A stretch of DNA of 64,000 bases from NCBI GenBank assembly GCA_035623255.1, contig DASPTU010000004.1:49578-113577 (forward strand), in the 5' to 3' direction. Below, in pieces: positions 18,343 to 26,021 of this stretch. Under the pieces are notes generated by a model. The model had not been told where the DNA came from. It was given only the letters and a program-made list of their open reading frames with translations, and made no database searches. The DNA is from JAFAGX01 sp035623255. GTDB taxonomy: Bacteria > Acidobacteriota > Terriglobia > Terriglobales > Acidobacteriaceae. How positions within the stretch are numbered: the stretch's first letter is position 1; each line of letters begins with the position of its first letter. The position numbers and the translations under genes are program-made.

Positions 18343-19566
18343 TTGGCAAAGACAATAGCCTTCCCAAAAACTCCGAAGAAACCGGCGCCTGGTACCGAAC
18401 CGGTGCCCGTCATCGCGATCGGCAGCGGGCTGACTCTGAACGGAGTGATTCGAACCTTGGGCCGTGCAGGTTTGCCAGTTTACTGCGTCTGCCCAGGCGA
18501 TGATTTCGTTCTGCATTCGAAGTGGTATCAACCACCCCTGTCCGGAGGCTGCGACCTGAAACCCAATGGGCTCGAAAAGTTCTTGCGCGGCCTGGGTTTC
18601 GAACAGGCAGTCTTGATCCCATGCTCCGATGATTGGGTGCGAGCCACGATCACTCTGCCGTCAGATCTGGCTCAGCGCTTTCTGACCAGTATGGCAACTA
18701 CGGAAGTCGTCCAGTGCATGCTGGACAAGTGGAGATTCAACGACCTACTAGTACGTGCAGGCATTCCTCACCCGGAAACCATACTGCTGCAATCGTACGA
18801 GGATGTGCAAAACCTGCCAGACAGCTATTTCGGGGATCGGATCTTCAAGCCCGAATCGTCGCTTGAATTTGCCATGAAGCATGGAGTGAAAGGTTATCTC
18901 GTGCATGGCCGCGCCGAAGCTCTTGCGATTGCCGCAACCATCGATTACCCCATCATGCTGCAGGAGTACATTCCTGGTCCTCCAACTGAAAGTTACTTCG
19001 TTGATGGATTTGTGGACCGTCATGGGCGTGTGTGCGCTCGTTTTGCGCGGCAACGCATTCGTATGTACCCGCCGTTCTTGGGAAACAGCAGCCTTACTGT
19101 AAGCATTTCGGCACAGCAAGTTCGCGATGGGCTTGTAGGCCTGGAGCGGTTGTTGGCACATGTCAACTACCGCGGAATCTTTAGCGCCGAGTTCAAGCAC
19201 GATTGCCGGGATGGCTTGTTCAAACTACTGGAAATCAACGCGCGACCCTGGTGGTACATCGAGTTCGCAGCGCGCTGTGGAGTTGATGTATGCGGTATGG
19301 CGTATGCGGATGCCCTCGGGCATTCTGTCGAGCCCGTAGAACATTACCAGACTGGCCGGTCCTGCACATTTCTCCCATACGACATTCATGCCTGCCGCGC
19401 TTTGAACCGCGACAACGGGTTTCGCGTTTGGCAGTGGATTGAATCATGGGCAGGAGCCGACGATGCCTTGTTCTCGCGCGATGATATTGGCCCTGGAGTC
19501 GCGTTCATGCGACACACCGGTCAAATCGCCTTGCGGCGCGCTTCCCACTGGTCCAAAGCTGCCTGA
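18343..19566 (+). CDS. ATP-grasp family carboxylate-amine ligase
   Basis: A 407-residue protein. The likely start is TTG 18343; there is no in-frame ATG nearby. It has an N-terminal Rossmann-like subdomain (IAIGSGLTLNGVIRTL), an ATP-grasp core from about residue 120 (KWRFNDLLVRAGIPHPET, IFKPESS, MLQEYIPGP) and the metal-binding LLEINARPWW near residue 300. It probably joins an amino group to an acyl phosphate, as in D-aspartate ligase-like proteins. It lies 80 bases after the export gene, just before a terminator. Aminoacylation of a surface glycan is a reasonable guess only. Confidence 0.78.
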   Translation: MAKTIAFPKTPKKPAPGTEPVPVIAIGSGLTLNGVIRTLGRAGLPVYCVCPGDDFVLHSKWYQPPLSGGCDLKPNGLEKFLRGLGFEQAVLIPCSDDWVRATITLPSDLAQRFLTSMATTEVVQCMLDKWRFNDLLVRAGIPHPETILLQSYEDVQNLPDSYFGDRIFKPESSLEFAMKHGVKGYLVHGRAEALAIAATIDYPIMLQEYIPGPPTESYFVDGFVDRHGRVCARFARQRIRMYPPFLGNSSLTVSISAQQVRDGLVGLERLLAHVNYRGIFSAEFKHDCRDGLFKLLEINARPWWYIEFAARCGVDVCGMAYADALGHSVEPVEHYQTGRSCTFLPYDIHACRALNRDNGFRVWQWIESWAGADDALFSRDDIGPGVAFMRHTGQIALRRASHWSKAA

Positions 19567-19675
19567 CCCGGCGCAACCTTGCTGACCGCGGCGAAATCGC
19601 CAATTCATACTGACAGCCCTCCCTCGCACAACACCTGAACTAATCAAAATCAGGGCGTTTGCTGGCTGCCGAACA

Positions 19676-19711
19676 AAGCTCCCATTCTCGAACGGGATTG
19701 GGAGCTTTTTT
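19676..19711 (+). terminator. Intrinsic terminator after the polysaccharide locus
   Basis: A 9-bp perfect stem AAGCTCCCA / TGGGAGCTT (19676-19684 with 19699-19707) with a 14-base loop runs into six T residues. It marks the end of the plus-strand polysaccharide transcription unit. An A-rich stretch on the other side is too short to call it bidirectional. Confidence 0.88.
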
Positions 19712-19810
19712 ATTGGCTTGGAACCTCTCGTCAGGCGACTCCATGACAAGTCCAGAAGAGTAGTGCGGCTTCGGTTGGGCACGGCGATTCGACAGTGCTA
19801 GACTGCTGGA

Positions 19811-20260
19811 ATGGCTACCAAGAGAAAGGCTAAGAAAGCGAGGAAGTCCGCACGAACCTCGGGTAAAAAGACCCGGATGAAGAAGCATACCCCCAAGAAG
19901 AAAATCAGAAAAAAGGCGACTGCAAAGCGCAGAATCGTCGCAGGCTCCAGAAAGAAAGTGGGAACCACCGGGCGTCATCGAAGAAAGCCGAGTCGTAGCA
20001 AGAACCGTCCAGCGCCTGCCGTATTGGAACAGGAAGATCCAGGACTGCGTTCCGGCGGACAGTCAGGAGACTTGCAGGGATTGCCTGATGTTGAGATCGC
20101 CGACTCCGAAAGCGTTGACGAGTTGATCGAGGAAGGAAACGCTTTTGAGGCCGGCGTCGTGGACGGGGTCGAACATGCAGAAGACGATCAAGAGAGAGAA
20201 GTCCACACCCACGAGGTGCCGGAGGATGATGTGCCCCCGGAATATCAGGATATAGATTGA
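19811..20260 (+). CDS. Small bipolar-charge protein, histone-H1-like N-terminus
   Basis: A 149-residue protein with no recognised catalytic motif. Residues 1-70 are strongly basic, made of Lys/Arg-rich repeats such as KRKAKKARKSAR and KKHTPKKKIRKK, resembling bacterial histone-H1-like tails. Residues 75-149 are acidic (SESVDELIEEG, EDDQEREVH, PEDDVPPEYQDID). The C-terminal half looks conserved in style while the tail is low complexity. It may bind nucleic acid with the acidic part as a regulatory or partner-binding segment. It is a single-gene unit between the polysaccharide terminator and the oxidase operon. Confidence 0.65.
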   Translation: MATKRKAKKARKSARTSGKKTRMKKHTPKKKIRKKATAKRRIVAGSRKKVGTTGRHRRKPSRSKNRPAPAVLEQEDPGLRSGGQSGDLQGLPDVEIADSESVDELIEEGNAFEAGVVDGVEHAEDDQEREVHTHEVPEDDVPPEYQDID

Positions 20261-20597
20261 CGGCTTGATCATGGGGATCCACCCAACTCATATAATTGAA
20301 CCCGATTTTCGACTGCCCCTCCCATCATATTCAGGCACGCGGACAAGCTCGATTGGACCAGTCGACGTAACTAAACCGCGGCGCATTTCGTTCTGACCAT
20401 GAGCCAGCACTCGCTTTTTCAATCCCATCGCGTGTGAAGTCCGGAATTCGCGGAACCTTCTAATCACAATGCTACGTGACCAATGTCACAGACTTTCTGT
20501 GCCCGCTGTCACAAAATGTTGGACCATCCCGGGTGCAAAACTGTCTTCCGCAGCTCGGTTACAACGCTAATTCGAAATGATGGAGGGTCAATACTTC
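20261..20597. other. Upstream region of the oxidase operon
   Basis: These 337 bases lack a credible gene. They contain a TATAAT at 20291-20296 without a well-spaced -35, a GTGAC-N4-GTCAC palindrome at 20476-20489, and a second TGTCACA half-site at 20507-20513. A GGAGGG ribosome site precedes the start at 20598. Confidence 0.6.
20476..20489. promoter_or_regulatory. CRP/FNR-type palindromic operator candidate
   Basis: A perfect inverted repeat GTGAC-CAAT-GTCAC (core GTGA-N6-TCAC) centred about 115 bases before the first gene of the oxidase operon. This is the half-site pattern bound by CRP/FNR-family regulators. The same 5-4-5 palindrome, also with ACGTGAC on its left, recurs at 30170-30183. 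Confidence 0.5.
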
Positions 20598-21341
20598 ATG
20601 AAAGCCCAGCTCAGAATTGCAGCGTTTACTCTGTCGTTGTTACTGGTTGCACTGGCCTTTATACGCTCAGCACCGACGGTGGGGGCTTCCGCTACTGGCC
20701 AAATTGTCGGGACGATAAAGCTTGACGGGCAAGCTCCGCATCTGAAGCCGATCGACATGTCGAAGGATCCCGCCTGTGCGCAGGCAAATGGCGGAGCTCC
20801 GGTGGCCGCAGAGAACGTAGTGGTCGGTGCAAATGGTGGCCTCGCCAATGTTGTCGTTTATATCTCACAGGGGCTGGCCGGCAACGAAGGAGCAATTTCA
20901 TCGCAGCCTGCGACGATCGATCAGAGGGGCTGCAAGTATGTTCCGCACGTGGTCGCGCTCAATGTCGGACAACATATGACAGTTCTGAATAGCGATAAGA
21001 CTGCCCATAACATTCATCCTCAGCCAAGCCCAACGGGCGGAAACGGTCAGTGGAACAAATCCCAAACGGCGGGGGCTGGACCGATCGATGTGGCGTGGGC
21101 GAATCAGGAAGTAGCAATCCCGGTGAAATGCAACATCCATCCCTGGATGCGGGCTTACATCGCGGTGGTCAAAGGGCCGTTCGGTGTGAGCAATGACACC
21201 GGTTCTTTCAGGATGGATAACGTGCCGCCTGGCACTTACACCCTCACTGCCTGGCAGGAAACTTTCGGAACGCAGACGCAAGTGGTAACAGTCGCAACTG
21301 GCAAGCCCGCCACCAGTGATTTCACTTTCAAAGCAAAGTAA
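20598..21341 (+). CDS. Exported cupredoxin-like protein
   Basis: ATG 20598 gives a clear signal peptide (MKAQLRIAAFTLSLLLVALA, cut after VGA) at a sensible distance from GGAGGG. An in-frame ATG seven codons earlier is less likely. The 247-residue product has a plastocyanin-like core with a full type-1 copper ligand set: His137 in TAHNIHP, then Cys178, His181 and Met184 in CNIHPWM. The last 50 residues look like a carboxypeptidase-regulatory-like beta-sandwich (VPPGTYTLTAWQE). It is the first gene of a cytochrome oxidase operon whose subunit II has no fused cytochrome c, so it is a candidate periplasmic electron donor. That role is inference. Confidence 0.82.
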   Translation: MKAQLRIAAFTLSLLLVALAFIRSAPTVGASATGQIVGTIKLDGQAPHLKPIDMSKDPACAQANGGAPVAAENVVVGANGGLANVVVYISQGLAGNEGAISSQPATIDQRGCKYVPHVVALNVGQHMTVLNSDKTAHNIHPQPSPTGGNGQWNKSQTAGAGPIDVAWANQEVAIPVKCNIHPWMRAYIAVVKGPFGVSNDTGSFRMDNVPPGTYTLTAWQETFGTQTQVVTVATGKPATSDFTFKAK

Positions 21342-21351
21342 GCGGGAACCA

Positions 21352-21379
21352 GCAGGCCGCGAGTTTGATCGCGGCCTGC
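21352..21379 (+). other. Strong RNA hairpin between cupredoxin gene and ctaC
   Basis: An 11-bp perfect stem GCAGGCCGCGA / TCGCGGCCTGC with a 6-base loop (GTTTGA), 10 bases after the cupredoxin stop and 44 bases before ctaC. No T-run follows, so it is more likely a processing or stability element, setting different mRNA levels for the two genes, than a full terminator. Confidence 0.65.
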
Positions 21380-21422
21380 AAACTTGACCGGCGCCACTGC
21401 CGGTTTTTGGGGTGAGGAAATC

Positions 21423-22223
21423 ATGGCTGGGAAAATCTTTGCGGTTGTCGTTGCGCTAATTACGATTGTTACCGCGTACTGTGTGATAGCCCATGTTTGG
21501 TGGATGCCCGTCGACATCTCCGTCCACGGACCCAAAATCGACCACCAAATCGAAGAAACGGTGCTTGTCGCCGGTTTGCTGTTCATTGCCGGTCAGGTCG
21601 TACTCGCGGCATTCGTATTTCTCTACGGCGGCGCACGCAACAGAATCAAGCAAATCCCCGGCGGCGCGAAACCCCTCATTGTTTTTGCCTTCCTTTTGGT
21701 TGGGACCGAGATAGTCGCGCTCTCGTTTATTGGTTCGAAGGCGTGGGGTGCCGTTTATTTCGAGGCGCCTGATCCAGCCTCTATGCGCGTCGATGTCCAG
21801 GCCGGACAATTTGCCTACTATTTCCGCTATCCGGGGCCTGATGGCAAATTTGGATCGCTGCATCCTGACCTTATTAATGAGGGAAATCAGAACTACTTCG
21901 GCCTCGACACCGACCATGATGCCGATGCGAAGGACGATATCGTAACCGCCGAGCTTGCCATTCCAGTTAACAAACCGATCCTGCTCACGCTCCACTCCAA
22001 AGATGTGGGACATTCATTTTATGCACGCGAGCTCCGGATTCAGCAGGATTTCGTTCCAGGGCTCAACATCCCGGTTCACTTCACCGCCACGCAGACGGGA
22101 CGTTTCGAGATTGTCTGCACACAGCTGTGTGGATTAGGGCATTACAACATGAAGGCATATCTGTCGGTGCTTTCGCCGTCCGATTTCGACGATTGGCTCA
22201 GAAAACAAGCAAGTATGCAGTGA
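21423..22223 (+). CDS. ctaC: Cytochrome c oxidase subunit II
   Basis: ATG 21423 lies 9 bases after GGTGAGG; an earlier in-frame start has no better site. The 266-residue protein has hydrophobic segments at about 5-27, 45-68 and 84-104 and then a periplasmic CuA domain. CuA ligands are visible: His197 (GHSFY), Cys232, Gln234, Cys236, His240 and Met243 in CTQLCGLGHYNM. The usual CxExC glutamate is Gln, as in Thermus ba3 oxidase. There is no C-terminal cytochrome c domain. It accepts electrons from a soluble donor and passes them to subunit I. The third hydrophobic segment is more than the usual two helices. Confidence 0.95.
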   Translation: MAGKIFAVVVALITIVTAYCVIAHVWWMPVDISVHGPKIDHQIEETVLVAGLLFIAGQVVLAAFVFLYGGARNRIKQIPGGAKPLIVFAFLLVGTEIVALSFIGSKAWGAVYFEAPDPASMRVDVQAGQFAYYFRYPGPDGKFGSLHPDLINEGNQNYFGLDTDHDADAKDDIVTAELAIPVNKPILLTLHSKDVGHSFYARELRIQQDFVPGLNIPVHFTATQTGRFEIVCTQLCGLGHYNMKAYLSVLSPSDFDDWLRKQASMQ

Positions 22224-22274
22224 GATGTGTTCGCCGCCACGGCGGAAAAGAACATTTTTCTTGGGGTGAAGATC

Positions 22275-24041
22275 ATGCCAGCAACAGCAGCGCAAGCGGC
22301 AGTACACCATGCACCGCCGCAGGGTTTCATTCGCAAGTACATCTTCAGCGTTGATCACAAGGTGATCGGCATTCAATACTTGACCATGAGCTTGGTCGCC
22401 GTCTTCGTAGGGATGGCGCTTTCCTGGGCAATGCGTATTCATTTGGCCTGGCCGGATGCGCACATACCGTTGCTCGGCTGGCTTTCGCCGAGCGGCGCCC
22501 CAGGTGGGCTGATGACGCCGGAGTATTACCTGTCGCTGATGACTATGCACGGGACCATCATGGCGTTTTTCGTCCTCACGGCGGCGCCGCTGGCAGGATT
22601 CGGAAATTTCATTTTACCGATTCAAGTGGGAGCGGCCGATATGGCCTTCCCACGCTTGAATATGTCCTCATTCTGGGTCACATTGGTCGGCTTCATTCTT
22701 GCCTGCGCAACGTTCTTTATTCCCGATGGTCCACCGCTTTCCGGCTGGACCGCGTACGCACCCTTGAGCGCGGTAGGTTCAGTCGCTGGCCCCGGCCAGG
22801 GATGGGGCCAAAATCTGTGGGGACTCTCCATCGTTTGCTTCTGTATTGCTTCACTCTTGGGAGCGCTGAACTTCATCGTGACTACGCTCGATCTACGCAC
22901 GAAGGGCATGACGCTACCGCGTTTGCCACTTTCCACGTGGGGATGGTTCATCGACGCGTGGGTAAGTTTGCTTGCGTTTGCGGTATTGTTGCCGACATGC
23001 CTGTTGCTGGTTCTGGATCGACTGGCCGGTACCAGCTTCTTCATTCCCTCTGGCTTGGTAATTAATGACCAACTGCAGCCGCATTCGGGCGGCTCACCGC
23101 TGCTGTTCCAGCATTTGTTCTGGTTCTTCGGACACCCGGAGGTATACATCATCATTCTGCCTGCCTTCGGGATCGTGTCCCACATCATGCCCACATTCAT
23201 CCGCAAACCGCTGGTTGGCGGATGGAAGGTGATCACCTTTGCCGAGGTTGCTGTCGGCACGCTCAGTTTCGTTGTCTGGGGACACCACATGTTCGTGAGC
23301 GGCATGAGCCCATTTATGGCAATGGTGTTCTCGGTGCCGACACTGTTCATCACAATCCCATCGGTGATTGCCGTGTTGGTCTGGGTGTTCTCGCTGTATC
23401 ACGCCAACATCCGATTCGATACCCCGTTGCTGTTCAGCCTGGGTTTCGTTTCTCTGTTTATCAGTGGCGGTATCGGGGGATTCTTTTTGGCGCAACCGTC
23501 GACGGACTCCTACCTGCACGCGACCAGCTTCGTCGTGGGACATTTCCACTTCACCATGGGTCTCTCGGCCATTTTTGCAACCTTGGCCGGCTTCTATTAC
23601 TGGTTCCCGAAAATGTTTGGCCGCATGATGAACGAAAAACTTGGCAAGGTGCATTTTTGGCTGAGTTTTGTGCTGGTCTACTGCGTCTTCATGACCATGC
23701 ATCTGACCGGGTTCGCCGGAGCAGTTCGGCGCTATTCGGCGCTGGTAGACGACTTCATGGTGCCACTGATCCCCGCGAACAAGTTCATGACGATTGCCGC
23801 ATTGCTGCTCGGAGCAACGCAGTTCATTTTCCTGTTTAACGCGATCTGGAGCCGCTTCAAGGGGCCGAAAGCACCGAACAATCCCTGGGACGCAACGACG
23901 CTCGAATGGGACACGACCTCGCCGCCGCCCTTCGACAACTTTGGTGGAAGACAAATCACGGTTTATCACGGCCCGATGGAATACGACGGAGAGGCTAGCG
24001 TCATGCAGACTTCACCGGCAGAGTCGGTGGCAGGAACCTAG
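22275..24041 (+). CDS. ctaD: Cytochrome c oxidase subunit I
   Basis: ATG 22275 follows GGGGTGAAG. The 588-residue, roughly 12-helix protein holds heme a, heme a3 and CuB. Visible ligands are the His in TMHGTIMAFF, the CuB site in GHPEVYIIILPAFG (His with the cross-linked Tyr), the HH pair in WGHHMFVSGM, and HFHFTMG. The Glu of GHPEVY marks an A1-type D-channel, so this is a proton-pumping aa3-like heme-copper oxidase core. It lies 51 bases after ctaC in the same operon. Confidence 0.97.
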   Translation: MPATAAQAAVHHAPPQGFIRKYIFSVDHKVIGIQYLTMSLVAVFVGMALSWAMRIHLAWPDAHIPLLGWLSPSGAPGGLMTPEYYLSLMTMHGTIMAFFVLTAAPLAGFGNFILPIQVGAADMAFPRLNMSSFWVTLVGFILACATFFIPDGPPLSGWTAYAPLSAVGSVAGPGQGWGQNLWGLSIVCFCIASLLGALNFIVTTLDLRTKGMTLPRLPLSTWGWFIDAWVSLLAFAVLLPTCLLLVLDRLAGTSFFIPSGLVINDQLQPHSGGSPLLFQHLFWFFGHPEVYIIILPAFGIVSHIMPTFIRKPLVGGWKVITFAEVAVGTLSFVVWGHHMFVSGMSPFMAMVFSVPTLFITIPSVIAVLVWVFSLYHANIRFDTPLLFSLGFVSLFISGGIGGFFLAQPSTDSYLHATSFVVGHFHFTMGLSAIFATLAGFYYWFPKMFGRMMNEKLGKVHFWLSFVLVYCVFMTMHLTGFAGAVRRYSALVDDFMVPLIPANKFMTIAALLLGATQFIFLFNAIWSRFKGPKAPNNPWDATTLEWDTTSPPPFDNFGGRQITVYHGPMEYDGEASVMQTSPAESVAGT

Positions 24042-24092
24042 CCGGGTCGCATCGTTGTCAATGAGTCCTAAGCTGAAGCCAAGGGGGACATT

Positions 24093-24719
24093 GTGAGTCA
24101 ATCCGCTATCGCGGCTGTAACGCACCATGAAGTGGTGATGGAAGCGTCACCATACGCCATGGACAAGAAGAAACTGGGGATGTGGGTGTTTATTGTTTCC
24201 GACGCCTGCAGCTTCGCAGCATTTCTTTTTGCCTACGGCTATATGAGGGTCGGGGCGCCGGTATGGGGCACTCCGTTCGGGTTTTCATCCATTTTGAATG
24301 GCGTTGTGATGACCGCGGTCCTGCTGTCGAGCAGTCTAACGATGCTGGCCGCAACCCACGCGTCGCAGACAGGCGAGAAGGCCTCGGCCGGAAAATGGCT
24401 GGGCATAACGATGCTCCTGGGCACCATTTTCGCGGCCCTGCATCTTCGCGAGTGGTTCAAGCTGATCGCCGAAGGCTGGCGGCTCTTTTACAACCCGGCT
24501 GGCGGCGCGGCGCAGTTTGGCGCCGCGTTCTTCAGCGTGACTGGTTTGCATCTAACCCACGTCGTCACTGGCGTGATCGTGCTGGCATTTATCGCGCGCG
24601 GGTACAGGCAGGGACGCTATGACGAAACCCATGTTGAGACCGCCGGTCTGTACTGGCACTTTGTCGACCTGGTATGGATGTTCGTGTTCCCCCTGATGTA
24701 TTTGATGAACGCCCACTGA
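24093..24719 (+). CDS. ctaE: Cytochrome c oxidase subunit III
   Basis: Starts at GTG 24093, eight bases before which lies AAGGGGGA. The 208-residue product has about five transmembrane helices and the family end motif YWHFVDLVWMFVFPLMYL. Subunit III stabilises subunit I and helps proton uptake. The protein is short relative to classical seven-helix forms, matching the five-helix type. A second subunit III-like gene lies two genes downstream. Confidence 0.93.
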   Translation: MSQSAIAAVTHHEVVMEASPYAMDKKKLGMWVFIVSDACSFAAFLFAYGYMRVGAPVWGTPFGFSSILNGVVMTAVLLSSSLTMLAATHASQTGEKASAGKWLGITMLLGTIFAALHLREWFKLIAEGWRLFYNPAGGAAQFGAAFFSVTGLHLTHVVTGVIVLAFIARGYRQGRYDETHVETAGLYWHFVDLVWMFVFPLMYLMNAH

Positions 24720-24736
24720 GAAGGCAGGAGGCAGCA

Positions 24737-25039
24737 ATGTCATCGAATCGCGAGCTGACCATGAGTTCCTACGTCGGGATCGGCATCGGCCTTATGGTGA
24801 TTGTATTGATTGAGGTAATCCTCACCTACCAGCACCTGCCAACGCGGACGCTGCTGTTTTCAGTGCTCTCCCTGGCGTGCCTCGAGGCATTTGTGGCGAT
24901 CATGTACCTGATGCACGTGAAATACGAGCGGCCATTGTTGTTCTGGACAATATTCCCAGCAACGCTGTTCGTGTTCGTATTCCTTTGCTACATCTGGCCG
25001 GATGCCTTCCGCATGTTCAGCATGCGTCTGCTGCAGTAA
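24737..25039 (+). CDS. ctaF: Cytochrome c oxidase subunit IV, prokaryotic type
   Basis: ATG 24737 follows GCAGGAGG. The 100-residue protein has three predicted membrane helices and the COX4_pro-type middle motif CLEAFVAIMYLMHVKYE. It is a small accessory subunit of the oxidase. It sits 17 bases after subunit III and 13 bases before the second subunit III gene. Confidence 0.9.
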   Translation: MSSNRELTMSSYVGIGIGLMVIVLIEVILTYQHLPTRTLLFSVLSLACLEAFVAIMYLMHVKYERPLLFWTIFPATLFVFVFLCYIWPDAFRMFSMRLLQ

Positions 25040-25052
25040 GGAGTCTGATTGT

Positions 25053-25706
25053 ATGGCAACCACACTTCACGAACCTCCGCAAATTGATTTCCCGCCAAAT
25101 GGCGGAAGCGGGGGTTACATCCCGGCAGACGGCGATCTGCGCATGGTCCGGGCACATCCGGTGGAACCGGCCAAGACAGGCATTTGGGTGGCGTTCGCTG
25201 CGATCACCATGTCGTTTGCCGCGCTCACAAGCGCCTTGGTTGTACGCCAAGGCACGGCCCTGGATTGGCAGCACATTACGCTGCCTCCGATTCTTTATTT
25301 CAACACCCTGATTCTGCTAATTAGCAGTCTCACAATCGAATTGGCTCGACGCCGCATGGCAGCGTATGCTCGCGGTTTTGAAACCCAAATTGCAGAACCA
25401 ATGCGGTGGTTAACCATAACCTTCGCCCTGGGATTGTTCTTCGTCGGAGGTCAGTATGTTGCATGGCTTCGCCTGAGAGACCAAGGCCTGAATCTCGCGA
25501 CGAATCCCAGCAGTTCATTCTTTTACGTCTTCACAGGCGTACACGCACTGCATGTACTGGGTGGTATTTGCGGCTTGATTTATGTCATCGATAAGCTCAG
25601 GCGTTCTGTCCTGCATCGCGGTACATTTGCTGCTGCTGCGCAATATTGGCATTTCATGGGCCTTCTGTGGTTGTACCTCCTCTTTGTTCTAATAACCAAG
25701 CTTTAG
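25053..25706 (+). CDS. Second cytochrome c oxidase subunit III-like protein
   Basis: ATG 25053 follows AAGGAG. The 217-residue protein has a soluble Pro/Gly-rich lead of about 45 residues, then about five helices. It ends with the subunit III signature YWHFMGLLWLYLLFVL and has FTGVHALHVLGG. It differs clearly from the first subunit III (24093). The two may be parts of one seven-helix function split between proteins, or alternate subunits; the sequence does not decide. Confidence 0.9.
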   Translation: MATTLHEPPQIDFPPNGGSGGYIPADGDLRMVRAHPVEPAKTGIWVAFAAITMSFAALTSALVVRQGTALDWQHITLPPILYFNTLILLISSLTIELARRRMAAYARGFETQIAEPMRWLTITFALGLFFVGGQYVAWLRLRDQGLNLATNPSSSFFYVFTGVHALHVLGGICGLIYVIDKLRRSVLHRGTFAAAAQYWHFMGLLWLYLLFVLITKL

Positions 25707-25716
25707 GAGGAACGGA

Positions 25717-26001
25717 GTGCACAAACTACTGCTTGCAAAATCAACGCGTGGAATTCAGGTTGCTGTAGCGGCACTGTTCGCGCAGGCGCTTCCGCCCGCA
25801 GCATTCGGCCAGGGTTGTGCTCTCTGCTATACGCAGGCTGCCGCTTCAGGAGCGCGCATGATCCAAGCTTTACGCAGCGGGATCGTGGTTCTCATCATCC
25901 CTCCGATTTCGATGTGTCTGGGAGCAATCTTTCTCGCGTATCGCAAGCGCAACCAATTCAGTCAGGGTGACTCGGCCGTCGATTCCGGATCCGATTGGTA
26001 A
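25717..26001 (+). CDS. Small membrane protein with CxxC motif in the oxidase operon
   Basis: A 94-residue protein starting at GTG 25717 with AGGAGG six bases before it. An N-terminal signal-like segment (about 13-31, ending AAFGQ) is followed by GCALCYTQAAASG and a membrane helix (about 53-73), then a charged C-terminal tail. The CALC pair would face the periplasm just before the helix. I do not recognise a characterised family. Position between oxidase subunits and heme o synthase suggests a copper, heme or assembly role. Confidence 0.75.
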   Translation: MHKLLLAKSTRGIQVAVAALFAQALPPAAFGQGCALCYTQAAASGARMIQALRSGIVVLIIPPISMCLGAIFLAYRKRNQFSQGDSAVDSGSDW

Positions 26002-26021
26002 TACCGGCTAATTTTGCAACG

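Noticed and set aside
20483..20725. An open frame starting with a CxxCH heme-like motif (CARCHKM) before the cupredoxin gene
   Set aside because: It runs out of frame through the signal-peptide region of the real gene, and the motif arises from the TGTCACA operator repeats. The rest has no cytochrome features.
23094..23969. A 291-codon open frame antisense to ctaD
   Set aside because: Its composition (His/Arg/Glu-rich, no domain) is the usual shadow of a membrane-protein gene; ctaD on the other strand is certain.
24061..24096. An 11-codon leader-like frame just before ctaE
   Set aside because: Too short to support, and its sequence serves as the ribosome site region of ctaE.
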